A stretch of DNA of 64,000 nucleotides. Source: Vesta saturnalis (Eukaryota > Arthropoda > Insecta > Coleoptera > Lampyridae). The position numbers were made by a program, and so were the translations under genes. The notes below the pieces were generated by a model. It did no database searches. It was not told the DNA's origin and saw only the letters and a list, made by a program, of their open reading frames with translations. Where the stretch lies: assembly GCA_036346205.1 (NCBI GenBank), contig JARFJB010001976.1, positions 11,761,001 through 11,825,000 of the forward strand, written 5' to 3'. This document shows positions 22,677-33,316 of the stretch, piece after piece; the first letter of the stretch is position 1; every line of letters begins with the position of its first letter.

Positions 22677-23890
22677 ATGACTGAATCATTAAACATCTTT
22701 CAAAACGTACATTTTGATGATGCTATAATTAAATCAGATATTCACACCTATCTTCCGTATGGCTCTTCTAAGTATGGACCTTCCGAAGAAATACGCATTT
22801 TAATTCAAAGTCAGGATCTAATTACAGCTACTTATGATAGTTTTCTGTACATAGAAGGTAAGCTGAAGAAAGAAGATGAAGGAAAATCATGCAACTTAAC
22901 CAATAATTTCCCCAACTTCCTTTTCGAAGAGATTCGTTATGAGTTAGGCGGTCAAAGAGTGGACGTTTGCCGAAATCCAGGCATAACATCTACACTTAAA
23001 GGATATATTTCTTATACGACAAGCAAGAGCAAAGCATTAAGCCATTTGGGGTGGTCACCAAAGAATAAAGAACCATTACAAGTAGAATTCGATGAACGAA
23101 ATGGAGAAAATCTTTTACAGTATGCATACCATTGAACCACATGTGTGGAATAATCGAGGATTATGGTCAAGTAATCGATGCATCAAGAGTTCATTTTAAT
23201 TCGATGTAGAAGCGATACAAGCTGCTACTACGGTGACGTTGATGCGGAAATAACCCTAAATAAAATTCAATGGAAAGTACCACACTTAACCCTTAGTGAT
23301 GCCGCGAAACTGGACTTGTTTGAAGGAATAAATAAGAATTCTATTGTTACTGTTCCATTTCGTCAATGGGAGTTATATGAATTACCTGCTTTAAAACAAG
23401 CAACCTCTGATATATGGCCAATAAAAACGTCAACGCAACTGGAAAAACCGCGCTGGATAATTGTTGCATTCCAACAAGGTAAAAGGTACACAAAGTCTGC
23501 AAGAGCCGGAAATTTTGATCACATTAACATCAGGAACCTTAAAGTACATCTGAATTCAGAGTATTATCCCTATGAAGCAATGCATTTGAACTTCAGTGCT
23601 AACCAATACATACCTGCCTATCGCAATTTTTGAACTTCCGATGTGACTACTATGATGAAGATAATACAGATGTGTTATTCAACTACACCGAATTCAAATC
23701 ATGTCCAGTATTTGTAATGGACTGTTCTAACAGAATGAATCCTTAAAAACTCAACAGTAGACATCAAATTGGAAATGGAAACACTAACACCTTTCGATAA
23801 TGGAATCGTTGCCTATGGTCTTATTCTCCACGATGCTATTGTGCAGTACAACCCACTCACCGGAGAAGTGAAAAATTATAATCTGTATTA
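22677..23890 (+). pseudogene. major capsid protein (double jelly-roll, hexon-like), three frameshifts
   Basis: Read in four consecutive pieces. 22,677-23,135 has SDIHTYLPYGSSKYGP, FLYIEGKL and IRYELGGQRVDVCRNPG. 23,178-23,633 has NKIQWKVPHLTLSDAAKL, QWELYELPALKQATSD and VHLNSEYYPYEAMHLNFS. A short piece gives FVMDCSNRMNP. 23,769 onward ends with GLILHDAIVQYNPLTGEVKN. This is the Polinton capsid protein, about 400 residues, which builds the icosahedral shell. The frame changes at about 23,130, 23,630 and 23,745. In Polinton-2 a stop follows the C-terminus. Here a short deletion removed it, so the C-terminal piece reads on into the ATPase. Confidence 0.9.
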
Positions 23891-23898
23891 TATAAATA
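23891..23898 (+). promoter_or_regulatory. TATA box (TATAAATA) upstream of the ATPase gene
   Basis: TATAAATA is 45 nt upstream of the ATPase ATG (23,943) and is kept in Polinton-2 at about 57,250-57,258. It lies within the end of the capsid reading frame in this copy. Confidence 0.5.
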
Positions 23899-23942
23899 AA
23901 AATGTTGTAATTATTCGTTTAGTTTCATTTCATCCATCAAAG

Positions 23943-24623
23943 ATGAAAGTAGTTGCGCAGAAACAAAAACTACCAATTCAAAATCATGACTTTGATGAAA
24001 AGTCTGGTACTTCAAAACATGGCGATTTACTTCCTAATAGTATACGTGGCATTATATGTGGCCCTCCAACTGCGGCAAAACAAACGCAATGATTAGTTTG
24101 CTTACTGAGAAAAACGTTTGAAATTTAAACATGTATACGTATACTCCAAATCATTAAATCAAAACAAGTACAAACTTTTACAGGAAATCCTACTTCCGAT
24201 AAAAGATATAGGTTACTTTACGTTCAGCGATAATCAAGATGTGATTGAACCGAATTGTGCAAAAACCAATTCTATCTTTATCTTTGATGATATCGCCTGT
24301 GAAAAGCAAAATAACATAAGGGCATATTTTTCTATGGGTAGACATAACGATATTGATTGCTTCTATTTGGGTCAAACTTACAGTAAAATTCCAAAGCAAT
24401 TAATTCGTGACAATGCGAATCTAATTATGTTATTTGAGCAAGATGAATTAAACCTAAAACATGTGTATGAGGATCATATAAGCCCACCATAAGCATGACA
24501 TTGTTTCGGGGTATGTGTTCAAAGTGCTGGATAGATCCGTTTGGGTTCATAGTCATAAATAAGGATGCTGAAGTCAATAATGGTCGCTATAGGAAAAGGT
24601 TTGATGAATATGTAATACCTTAG
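23943..24623 (+). pseudogene. DNA-packaging ATPase (FtsK/A32-like), broken in the P-loop
   Basis: Starts MKVVAQKQKLPIQNHDFDEK and continues through SKHGDLLPNSIRGIICGPP. The Walker A motif is then hit by a one-base loss: in the alternative frame NCGKTNAM follows. A second one-base loss occurs at about 24,115. The piece 24,118-24,492 holds KHVYVYSKSLNQNKYK, Walker B IFIFDDIACEKQ, YFSMGRHNDIDCFYLGQTY and IPKQLIRDNANL. The end, past one more frameshift, is GFIVINKDAEVNNGRYRKGF and stop at 24,621-24,623. The family pumps viral DNA into the capsid. Confidence 0.9.
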
Positions 24624-24684
24624 CCTGATTTCAGTGGTTTAGTAGTTACACATCCGTTTAGGTATTAACAACCATTTTGCTACA

Positions 24685-25760
24685 ATGGATAATAAGGAGA
24701 TGATATTAAAGCGAAAAATTATTCAGGCTCGTAAAATAATACAGCAGAAATACAACAGTCTTAAAACTACCCGCATTGATAATGAAAGAACGTTTGAAAG
24801 TACTTATAAACCTCTAATAGAACCTCTAACTGAAATAGCGAATAAAATGCATCCTGATAAGAAAACAAAGGAGTCCGTTAAACCCAAAAACTCCACCTTT
24901 GTTCATATTTCGAAGAAAGCATGCTACTACTAGCCCGCCACGCTTCCTTTCACCAAGGAAGAGCTACAAGCCCCTAGCTCAGCTTCCGTATTTTCAAATA
25001 AATCCCCTCCTCGTACACCACCTTTCCTAGAAACATCTGTCGTAGGAGAGATTACTATCGAGGAGAAGAACCTCTTAGTATCACAGATGATTCCTGTAAT
25101 GAACCCATCTCTGAAGAATTTCTCGAGCAGTACCACGAATTACCTCGTATATATGTTGAACGTATTATGAGGGATCTTGAAGGTGCTATTGATCACACTT
25201 ATGGAGTCCACTACGACGCCAAAACAGACAAATGGGCAATTGGTAATACCCCCATCACAATTAAAGGAAAGGATATGATCATTAATGGTGTCACGTATAA
25301 AGGGACTCCAGGTTTATATGATCTGCTTATTATGAATGAACCCGATTTAAATCTAGTAAATTCAAAGGATAGAAAGAATTATAAACGTATTTTAGTAGCT
25401 ACGAATGTTGCAAGGCGAGATTATGATGTAAGTGGACAGATTCGAGGAAGCCGCAGCAAAAAGTATACACAAATAATTAAACCCTTGCTGTCATCACCTT
25501 CAACTCAGGGAGGTGGAGCTATATTTTTTAAGGAATTAACAAACAGGCCGATTAAATATAAGTATTGGAATGATGTACATGAACTAATTCGTGATCTAGA
25601 AGTATTGTGGGCAGAAAAATTGGCTGGAAACACCGGTGTCGTAAATGATATAATATCAATTGTAGAGGAATTGTATGAAGATGGATACATTGAAAGACCA
25701 AACACTAGTTTTCTGAACAATATAAATCAGACTGCATTGATGTCGACATATCATAACTAA
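24685..25760 (+). pseudogene. conserved Polinton protein resembling DUF8207, one or more frameshifts
   Basis: The N-terminal piece (24,685-24,933) is basic with a helical look (IIQARKIIQQKY) and FESTYKPLIEPLTEIANK. The C-terminal piece (25,167-25,760, 197 residues, but reading in from RIYVERIMRD upstream) has DHTYGVHYDAKTDKWAIGN, GVTYKGTPGLYDLLI, NYKRILVATNVARR and RGSRSKKYTQIIKPLL. A degraded Pro/Ser-rich linker joins them. I recall this as the family annotated DUF8207, commonly encoded near Polinton integrases in insect genomes. Function is unknown. It lies 62 nt after the ATPase and 1 nt before the next gene. Polinton-2 is truncated within it. Confidence 0.65.
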
Positions 25761-25761
25761 A

Positions 25762-26061
25762 ATGCCTCTTGATAAATTTGGACGGTCACATGCCCAGTAT
25801 CAATTTAAGAAATTAACCCCTCAGTTTCAACTTATTGATGATAATCAATTCGATATCGAGAATAAGAGACTCAGCAATGTTGCCAACCCCATAGATCCTC
25901 AAGATGTCATCACCAAGCAATACTATTTATCGACAAGGTTGAATTTGGATGGAAACCGTTTGACCCAGTTAGCGGATCCGGAAGAAGATGGTGATGCTAT
26001 AAGTAAAGGATACCTTGATTTTGTCTGCAAGCAATTCAGAAAGCTGTTAAAGGAACTTTAA
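25762..26061 (+). CDS. small tail-fibre-like repeat protein (99 aa), intact
   Basis: One of the few intact frames in the element. After MPLDKFGRSHAQYQFK come two copies of a pattern like that of phage tail-fibre repeats: RLSNVANPIDPQDVITKQYY and RLTQLADPEEDGDAISKGYL. Between and around them are basic, helix-prone segments (KQFRKLLKEL at the end). In phage fibres this repeat (L.NV..P....DAVTK.YVD) forms a trimeric stalk or collar. A role as a vertex fibre or its base is my inference. It starts 1 nt after the DUF8207-like gene and 53 nt before the integrase, so it may be co-transcribed. Confidence 0.6.
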   Translation: MPLDKFGRSHAQYQFKKLTPQFQLIDDNQFDIENKRLSNVANPIDPQDVITKQYYLSTRLNLDGNRLTQLADPEEDGDAISKGYLDFVCKQFRKLLKEL

Positions 26062-26114
26062 CGCTTATCTAGTGTTGGAGGAAAAACTACATCAACTTAA
26101 AGAAATTGTGGATC

Positions 26115-27013
26115 ATGTCCAAATTACAACTCGTCAATGAATTGCACAAACCCGCAAGAAAAATTTTAAACGAAGGCGCACAATAATTAAGGGATATGAT
26201 GACCTCTGGCAAGCAGATTTGGTGAATTTAACACATATGCCAAACAAAATAAGGGCTACAAGTATATTTTAGTAGTTATTGACTGTTTTTCGAAATACTT
26301 GTGGACCAAAGGATTAAAAACAAAAACGGGCTTGGAAGTTGGCAAGGCCATGCAGGCAATCCTCAAAACGGGTCGGAAACCTTCCAATTTGCAGACAGAT
26401 GCAGGAAAAGAATTCTACAATGACCATTTCACTAAACTAATGCAGCGTTATGGAGTCAACCATTACTCCACCTATAGTACAAAGAAGGCAGCAATTGCGG
26501 AACGAGTGATCAGGACCGTTAAGTCTGCCCTATACAAGTCATTCAGCCTACAGGGTAAATATAAATGGATTGATACAATTGACACCGTAACGATGGATTA
26601 TAACAATCGTAAGCATAGAACTATAGGAATGAAGCCCAAAGATGTCGGTAATCATACAAAGCTAGAGGCTTACACTCACATAAAAATAGTTGATAGGAAT
26701 CGTTATTGTGTGGGTGACATAGTACGAATCAGTAAGTTTAAAAGTATTTTCGCTAAAGGATACACCCCAATTGGTCAAGTGAACTATTCAAGATTGTGAA
26801 AGTTTGCATTACTAACCCAACCACCTACATGTTGGAGGACATGAAAGTATCACCTGTACTGGGAGGCTTTATGAACATGAATTACAGAAAACAAAGTATC
26901 CGGATGTGTACCTTGTGGAAAAAGTGCTTCGCTCCAAGAATAACAAGTTATTCGTAAAGTGGTGGGGATTGGATGAAAGATCATGGATCAATAAAGACGA
27001 TTTAGTTATATAA
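26115..27013 (+). pseudogene. rve-family integrase with C-terminal chromodomain, frameshifted
   Basis: Starts MSKLQLVNELHKPARK. One-base losses shift the frame near 26,165 and 26,225. The catalytic core is readable: LWQADLV (first Asp), YILVVIDCFSKYLWTKGL, LQTDAGKEFYN (second Asp) and AAIAERVIRTVK (Glu), so the DDE triad is kept. An SH3-like region (YCVGDIVRISKFKSIFAKGY) follows. After another shift the C-terminus YLVEKVLRSKNNKLFVKWWG reads as a chromodomain, ending TAA 27,011-27,013. The protein inserts Polinton DNA into chromosomes; the chromodomain may bias targets to modified chromatin. Confidence 0.92.
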
Positions 27014-27609
27014 TATAGCTGTAGGGATTGTAACTTTTAGATGAATTAAAACCACATAAAAATTATAATTGTATTTTTTAAATATTACATCATCTTATAT
27101 AGCAAACCTAAAGTAATACTTCAATTAAAATAGTGAGGCACTTGTAATTAGCATAATATGCTGCTGTCTCGATACATTCACTTATAATAGAGGAAGTGTC
27201 TTTATAAACAATATTTTGTACCTAGCATTTGTACACAATGAATCACCCCATAATAACTTGTATATGTACATTTTAAGGGTATGTCACCAAGTAAATTCAT
27301 GCCATCTAAAATCCTATTTACATCATTAGAGGTTAACGAACCTTTATCGGTACACAAGTTCGTAAAACTTTTAATGGTATTGTCTAAGCTAATTTTTCTA
27401 TCAAATAATGTCTTAATAATTACTTCATTTGCACACTTTGAGTTTATAGCACACCAGTTAAAACACTCATCGGGAATAACAATTTTTGCAATATATTCAA
27501 TATAAATGTATAGTTTTCAGGAGAGGTCAAAGAACGCTTCAGGTACTTTTTGTAGATTTGATCACTACTGCAGCTCTTCCTGCAAGCTGTCCTGAAGACT
27601 GCTGATTGT
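27014..27609. other. convergent intergenic region between integrase and polymerase
   Basis: About 600 bp of AT-rich DNA where the rightward integrase and the leftward polymerase face each other tail to tail. No gene seen. Confidence 0.55.
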
Positions 27610-30600
27610 TTACTGAAAGTTGTACCCCCAGGGTCTAGTATCAGTGAAATCAAAGTTTACTAAGCGTTTATCATCATAAGGATTGAGTATGACTTTATTT
27701 TATTTAATGGTAAACACATCATGTTTCTTTGATCTTATGAGGTGTTGATAGCGCCTTATTACGCCACCATCAAATAAAACCTGTTTATAATCATTAATAG
27801 TGATCTGCCTCACGCTTGCGTGGGTAGAACCCTTTGATTTTTTTACAACCTTTTCATCAACCGCGTAAGCATACATTTTGCGCGAAGTCCTACAAATTCA
27901 ACCATAATTTTGCCATGATTTTCATCTTTCATTAAGCCGGGGACCTTTTTATTTACTAATGGGAGTCCAAAGATGTTGTCGGGACTATAATCAGATGTAT
28001 CGAATTTATCAATGTCCTCTTTAATACATTCATAGATATCGGAACCGAAAAGGCGTATATGAGACTATCCGTATCCGTGTACAAGAGCTTAGCACTATTA
28101 TGGAACTTGGGTAGCGTGTAACCGTAATGAAAATTATATAAAAAGTTTTGAAACGTCTAAAACACTGAATCCTGCATATATAGGTTTATTGAAATATACT
28201 TCAAGCTTATTCATTTCAATGATAAGCATATCATTGTCAAATATTGTACAACTATGAAAATTTGGTTTTGATATGTAAGCACGAGCACCATAGCGACCCT
28301 CCCATTTCGTTACTAGCCGTATGTCCTTATGCTTACGTACATTTTCCATCAGCTTCCGAAAACACTATTAATCATTAATTTATAGAAATTTTTATCGAAT
28401 TCATTTTGAGATTGCTGACGCATGGCTGTATTTAAATCTATATATTTTTTTAACCACGGGACTGTTTAAAACGTAACCAACTTCAATCCATATTTTAAAT
28501 ATACTTTTAAATTTCTGTAATGAATTACATAATTACGTTTTGGATACAAGGTAAGCAGTAATTTTTCATTTTGGAATCAGGCGTGGGTGGAACCATATGT
28601 TCGGGTGCCAGCGGTAGATCACTGTGACTCTCATGTAATTCTATAGGATAGTCTAAATCACACTCGACTATATAACCAATTTCCGAATCATCAGGATGGT
28701 TTATTAAATCTAAACTTTCAAAATTAGCTTCATCAACAAAAGAAAAATCGCCAAATGGTAGAAATTCTGACATGGCGGCTCCATATAAATTATTCACGTC
28801 GTAGTACATTAAATACACACTTTCGGAGGTGGGATCAAATTTTTCCCCCATGTACTTATTGTTAGCTTTAGCATACCGATTTGAACATTGAGCTACACCA
28901 CCTCTAATCCCTCTCTCAATAAACATTAGCATATCAATGTCTGTAAATAATTCTAACTTTACTTGTGTAATTTTAAGCATAGCATCGAATGCTAAACCGG
29001 GAGCTGTATAATAGTGCAGAGGATCAAGCTCGTAAGTACTTAAACAAGTTTGCCCGAAAGTTCTCGAAAATATCTGCTAAAAGTAGAACGTCTGTTTTTA
29101 GATACAAATCCGAGTATTCCCCTAACGATTTAATACTAAATTTGTTCCAAACGTTAACCGCATGCGCAAAACTCTCATCACTGATTCCCTCATTATTAAG
29201 ATGACTGAAAAATGCTTCTTTAGGGGGGAGCGTGGTCTCGTTTAATTTATCCCACGTATCAATATACTCATAAGGAAACACACCTTTGCGAACCACTAGA
29301 GAAAATTCCTCCTCATTGTTGCAACTAGCGCGGGAAATATTTTTTTTACTATCCTCCAAATAGTCTGACAACTTTTCAATACTACTGCTCATAAATCTGA
29401 AAGAGTCAATAAATCTAAACTTAATTTTGGTGCCTTCCATTACCTTCGTAAAAGAGATATATCTTTCTTTGTTTATGGGTAGCAGTGAAATCAAACCGGG
29501 AACACTAGCCAATTCTCTAATGATGAAATGAGAATCATAACCTGATAAATTATGGAATACAACTGGCAGAATGTGGGAATCTGTATAGTTTAGGTTACAT
29601 GCCTGGTGCGCTGCCCCCCGAAATGCTCCTGTAAGATGATTATGGTCTCTAACTTTTATATCAGAATTAGTAAATGGTTTCCGACAAATGTGACAAATCG
29701 TGGCGCTTTCAAATTGCTCAACCTGACTGAGACTTAAAGTACCCATTGGAATAATTTGATTGATTATTTCGGTAGCCCAATGTGCAATACTTTGAAGCTT
29801 GTTAACAAACCATTGAATGCAATCCTTTCCTCTATAAATACTAAATCGAGATAAAGAATCATCATATGAACACTTCAAATAGTAAGCAATGCTGAAAGGT
29901 GTGTGTTTGGAGTGAAATAGAGTATTACCTTCGATACCATTGCACACTTCTCTAAAATACTTTCTAAATCGGCATAAATGACAAATGGCACCTTTTCTTG
30001 GAATGCGAAATTTTTGAACTGTAAATTCATTTCCGCTTCGGTAGGCAGCCTAGTAGAGCATTGATTAAGTTGATTGCAATACAGTAAATGTTTTCTAAAG
30101 CTACATCAAGAAAAATGATTCAAACATCGGTTACAAATACTTTCTTGACCATGCTTTGATATCTGTTTTGAAAATAAAGCTGACATATTTTTAATCCATG
30201 TGAAATGGTATACAGTGTTATCTGCGGCCTGATCAGAAAGTATTAAAAGATTTATGGGTTCTTTATCGCTTTGCTGATTACTCAATACAAAGGGTGCAAC
30301 TTTTTTCATTTATACAGTACAAATTAATTGCGAGGTTGTTTAGATTCTCAAATTTTTTACATCATCCAGCTGAATGGGAAGTGAATTGAATCAAAATTCA
30401 AAACCTCTAGAAAATGAGGATAGATAGAAGTTCGGTTTGAGTTTTGTGAAGCAGGATATAATGCCGAAACAACGGCCCACAGGAAGCAAAACTCATCGTT
30501 ATTTTAACATTAACAACAGCATGCTTTACTTCTATGAAACGAGGAACTTTAACATAAGTTGAACAACCACCTCTAAATGGGACATAGCTATTAATATTTA

Positions 30601-30990
30601 CTTTTAAATGTAAGATTCATGTACTGCCCAACCAGAATCCCTTTCAGAAAACTCCTCTAATTTTATCCGTAACTTATCATACACGTTTTCATTGTACCAG
30701 ACACGTACATTGGTTGAAATATCAATAACGCAATTTTTGTGGCAAAAGTCTTCAACTCAATACTATGATTTTGGGGTTGCATGAAATTACAGCCTAAGAC
30801 CACATTTACCTTTAGCATAGATTGCCTTAACATTAATTTCACCTTACGTGCAAAACTATTATATGCGTTTAGTAAAAATATCAAAGGGTCCTTAATGTTT
30901 GACATATTGATTATAATTCCTGTAAGCAGCCTACCATTAAAACATGAGTCTAGGGGTACCAACGTAATTTATGCATACCTTTTTATTGAC
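27610..30990 (-). pseudogene. protein-primed B-family DNA polymerase with HNH/endonuclease-VII-like insert, frameshifted
   Basis: About 3.4 kb on the minus strand. The N-terminal region at about 30,960-30,660 is VPLDSCFNGRLLTGII and MLKVNVVLGCNF. A zinc-binding stretch follows (ESICNRCLNHF, about 30,110). Exo I is YADLESIL (about 29,960). In the 29,947-29,024 piece, residues 85-118 form a CHIC...DHNHLTGAFRGAAHQACN zinc/HNH module. Exo II is FHNLSGYDSHF (131-141) and Exo III YLKTD (282-286). Motif A is YYDVNNLYG (about 28,800), motif B KLMINSVFGKLMENVRKH (about 28,340) and motif C LYTDTDSLIY (about 28,075). It ends WGYNFQ at 27,610. All catalytic motifs survive, but frameshifts break the gene. 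The exact start is uncertain. Confidence 0.92.
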
Positions 30991-31201
30991 AATTCCACTA
31001 CCAACCTTCTCTGAAGCGTTCTTTAACCGTCTCAATCTAACCAGATAGCACTTGAGCAATGCTAAATTGTTCTCAAGCTTAAGCAGCTTTCATTGGTTTC
31101 ATAATAAATTTTATGTTTAATTATATCTTGCAATAGCTTGATATTGGTGTTAACTATACGGATGTGCCTGGCAAATTCCTTTTTGTTTCAATAAGGGAAC
31201 A

Positions 31202-31315
31202 ATGCGCTTTGTTAAATTAACCATCTCACTACTACTTGGCATACTAATAGCTAGCAATATGAAGCACACACGTAACAATGAACTTTTAACAAATTGCTCT
31301 TCACAACGGTTCTAG
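31202..31315 (+). CDS. possible 37-aa secreted peptide
   Basis: MRFVKLTISLLLGILIASNM looks like a signal peptide (one Arg, one Lys, then a Leu/Ile core), followed by a short polar tail with one Cys. It sits upstream of the polymerase start on the opposite strand, between polymerase and right terminal repeat. It is short and could be chance; the same site is not available in Polinton-2 for comparison. Confidence 0.2.
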   Translation: MRFVKLTISLLLGILIASNMKHTRNNELLTNCSSQRF

Positions 31316-31465
31316 TCACGATTGTAAAAATATGATGCACAGACAGATTAAGCAATAATAGTTACTCTTTACGTTTAACAAATTGCTCTCTGGTTTACAA
31401 TAAAACTTCTAGTCACGATTGTAAAAATATGATGCACACACTGGTGATTAAGTAATAATAGTTGC
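31286..31465. repeat. two tandem units of about 90 bp
   Basis: Units share AACAAATTGCTCT, CTAGTCACGATTGTAAAAAT and ATGATGCACA. They start at about 31,286 and 31,376, just inside the right terminal repeat. Confidence 0.75.
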
Positions 31466-31574
31466 TTTTACTTTAGGTAATTTGTTGTTGTGACGATTGT
31501 AATGTATCGACTGACGTGGGACTGTTCTTTATCTACTTATATAGAGATAAGTTCGGGTAAGGTCGGATAAGTTC

Positions 31575-33308
31575 GGATCACCTTTTCAGAAGCTACGACT
31601 CAACAATGAATCGTCTTTGTTCTCTCACCTTGAAAATTGTAAGCATAGACTTTGAAGCGTTGACAATGGATCACCGTTGTTCTTGAAAGGGATGTATTTA
31701 GAATCTATTTTATAAATCAACCAGAACAATGGATCGTGTTTGTTCATTTCTCAAAGGTGTGACCTTGAAAATTGTAAGCATAGACTTTGAACCGTCGACA
31801 ATGCATCGTCTTTGTTCTTGATTTCTCAGAATTTTAAAGCTATGACTCATCCATAACAATAGATCGTCTTTGTTCTCTCACCTTGAAAATTGTAAGCATA
31901 GACTTTGAACCGTTGACAATGAGCCCTCTTTGTTCTTGATTTCTCAGAATTGAGATGTAGATAACAATCTATTTTCGACCTGAACAATAGATCGTCTTTG
32001 TTCTCTCAGGTGGCCTTGTAAGCATAGACTTTGAATCGTTGACAATGGATCGCCTTTATTCTTGATTTCTCAGAATTGAAGTTTGTAACAAATTTTAAAT
32101 ACGAAAAATCTTGTTCTTTCTAAACATAGACTTTGAAGTTGACAATGGACCGCCTTTTTCTTGATTTCCTAGAATTGAGATATATTAACTATTTTTATAA
32201 CACAGAACAATGAATCGTCTTTGTTCTCTCATGTGGCCTTGAAAATTGTAAGCATAGACTTTGAACCGTCGGCTTGAACAATGCATTGTCTTTGTCCTTG
32301 ATTTCCTAGAATTTCAGAAGCTATGACTCAGCTAAACAATGAATCGTCTTTGTTATCAGAGGTGTGGCCTTATAAGCATAGACTTTGAAGCGTTGACAAT
32401 GCATCGCCTTTGTTATTGATTTCCTGGAATTGAGATGTGCAATCTATTTTTATAACTCGACCTGAACAATGAATCGTCTTTGTTCATTTCTCATTAACCT
32501 TTGAAAATTATAAGCATAGACTTTGAACCGTCGGCTTGAACAATGCATCGTCTTTGTTCTTGATTTCCTAGAATTGAGATGTATTAACTCGACCTGAACA
32601 ATAGATCGCCTTTCTTATGAAACGGTTGCGAAACAGCTATCTGTTTTGAAACGGACCTGTTTTGAAACGGCTACCTGTTTATAGGAAACGGCTACCTGTT
32701 TATAGGAAACGGTACCTGTTTTGAAACGTCTACCTGTTTTCGTGGCCTTTGAATAGATGTAATTGACGTGGACAATCCGTCTTTGTTCTTGATTTCCTAG
32801 AATTGAGATAACAATTTATTTTTATAACTCGACCAGAAGAATGAATCGCTTTTGTCTTTTACCTTGAAAATTGTAAGCATAGACTTTGAAGCGTTGACAA
32901 TGGATCGCCTTTATTCTTGATTTCTAGAATTGAGATAATCTATTTTTAGCATAACTGAACAATAGATCGTTTTGTTCTCTCGTGTGACCTTGAAAGCATA
33001 GACTTTGAACAATGGGTCCCCTTTGTTCTTGATTTCTCAGAATAGGGCGTGACCTTGAAACATGCATAGACTTGCTTGAGACCAAGGGCAATGACCTTCA
33101 GGACTATAATGACCTTGAAGCGGGACTTTGAAGAGGCAGGGTTACCAACCACATAACCTTGAAGAGTTACACGCCTGTGGTCTTCAGCTACCCTTGAAAT
33201 AGGCAATGTTACCGACCTTGAAATCTAGTAACTTTTCTGGTGACTTTTCCTAGATCTGGTGACAAATCTAGTGACAAAAGTGAGCCAGAAGTGCCATAAC
33301 TATACTAC
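31575..33308. repeat. right terminal inverted repeat of Polinton-1
   Basis: Inverted copy of 17,313-19,040 with the same outer 300 bp and the same GAACAA/TTGTTC core array. The near-palindrome cluster is at about 32,617-32,745. Unit numbers and small insertions differ from the left arm, so the two arms have diverged since insertion or were not perfectly homogenised. Confidence 0.9.
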
Positions 33309-33316
33309 TCAGGCTA
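33309..33316. repeat. right target-site duplication of Polinton-1 (TCAGGCTA)
   Basis: Exact copy of 17,305-17,312 immediately outside the right terminal repeat. Confidence 0.75.

Larger units (their letters stand above)
17313..33308. mobile_element. Polinton/Maverick (adintovirus-like) element 1, both ends present
   Basis: A 16-kb element with terminal inverted repeats of about 1.73 kb (outer end AGTATAG on the left and AGTAGTATAG-type on the inverted right), flanked by an 8-bp direct repeat. The rightward gene block runs from 19.2 to 27.0 kb: Cys-rich protein, PLA2-like/hydrophobic minor protein, adenain-like protease, penton-like protein, major capsid protein, packaging ATPase, DUF8207-like protein, fibre-like protein, integrase. 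A convergent B-family polymerase occupies 31.0-27.6 kb. This gene set defines Polintons and their viral form, adintoviruses. Most genes carry one or a few small frameshifts, so the copy as assembled looks recently inactivated. Confidence 0.93.
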
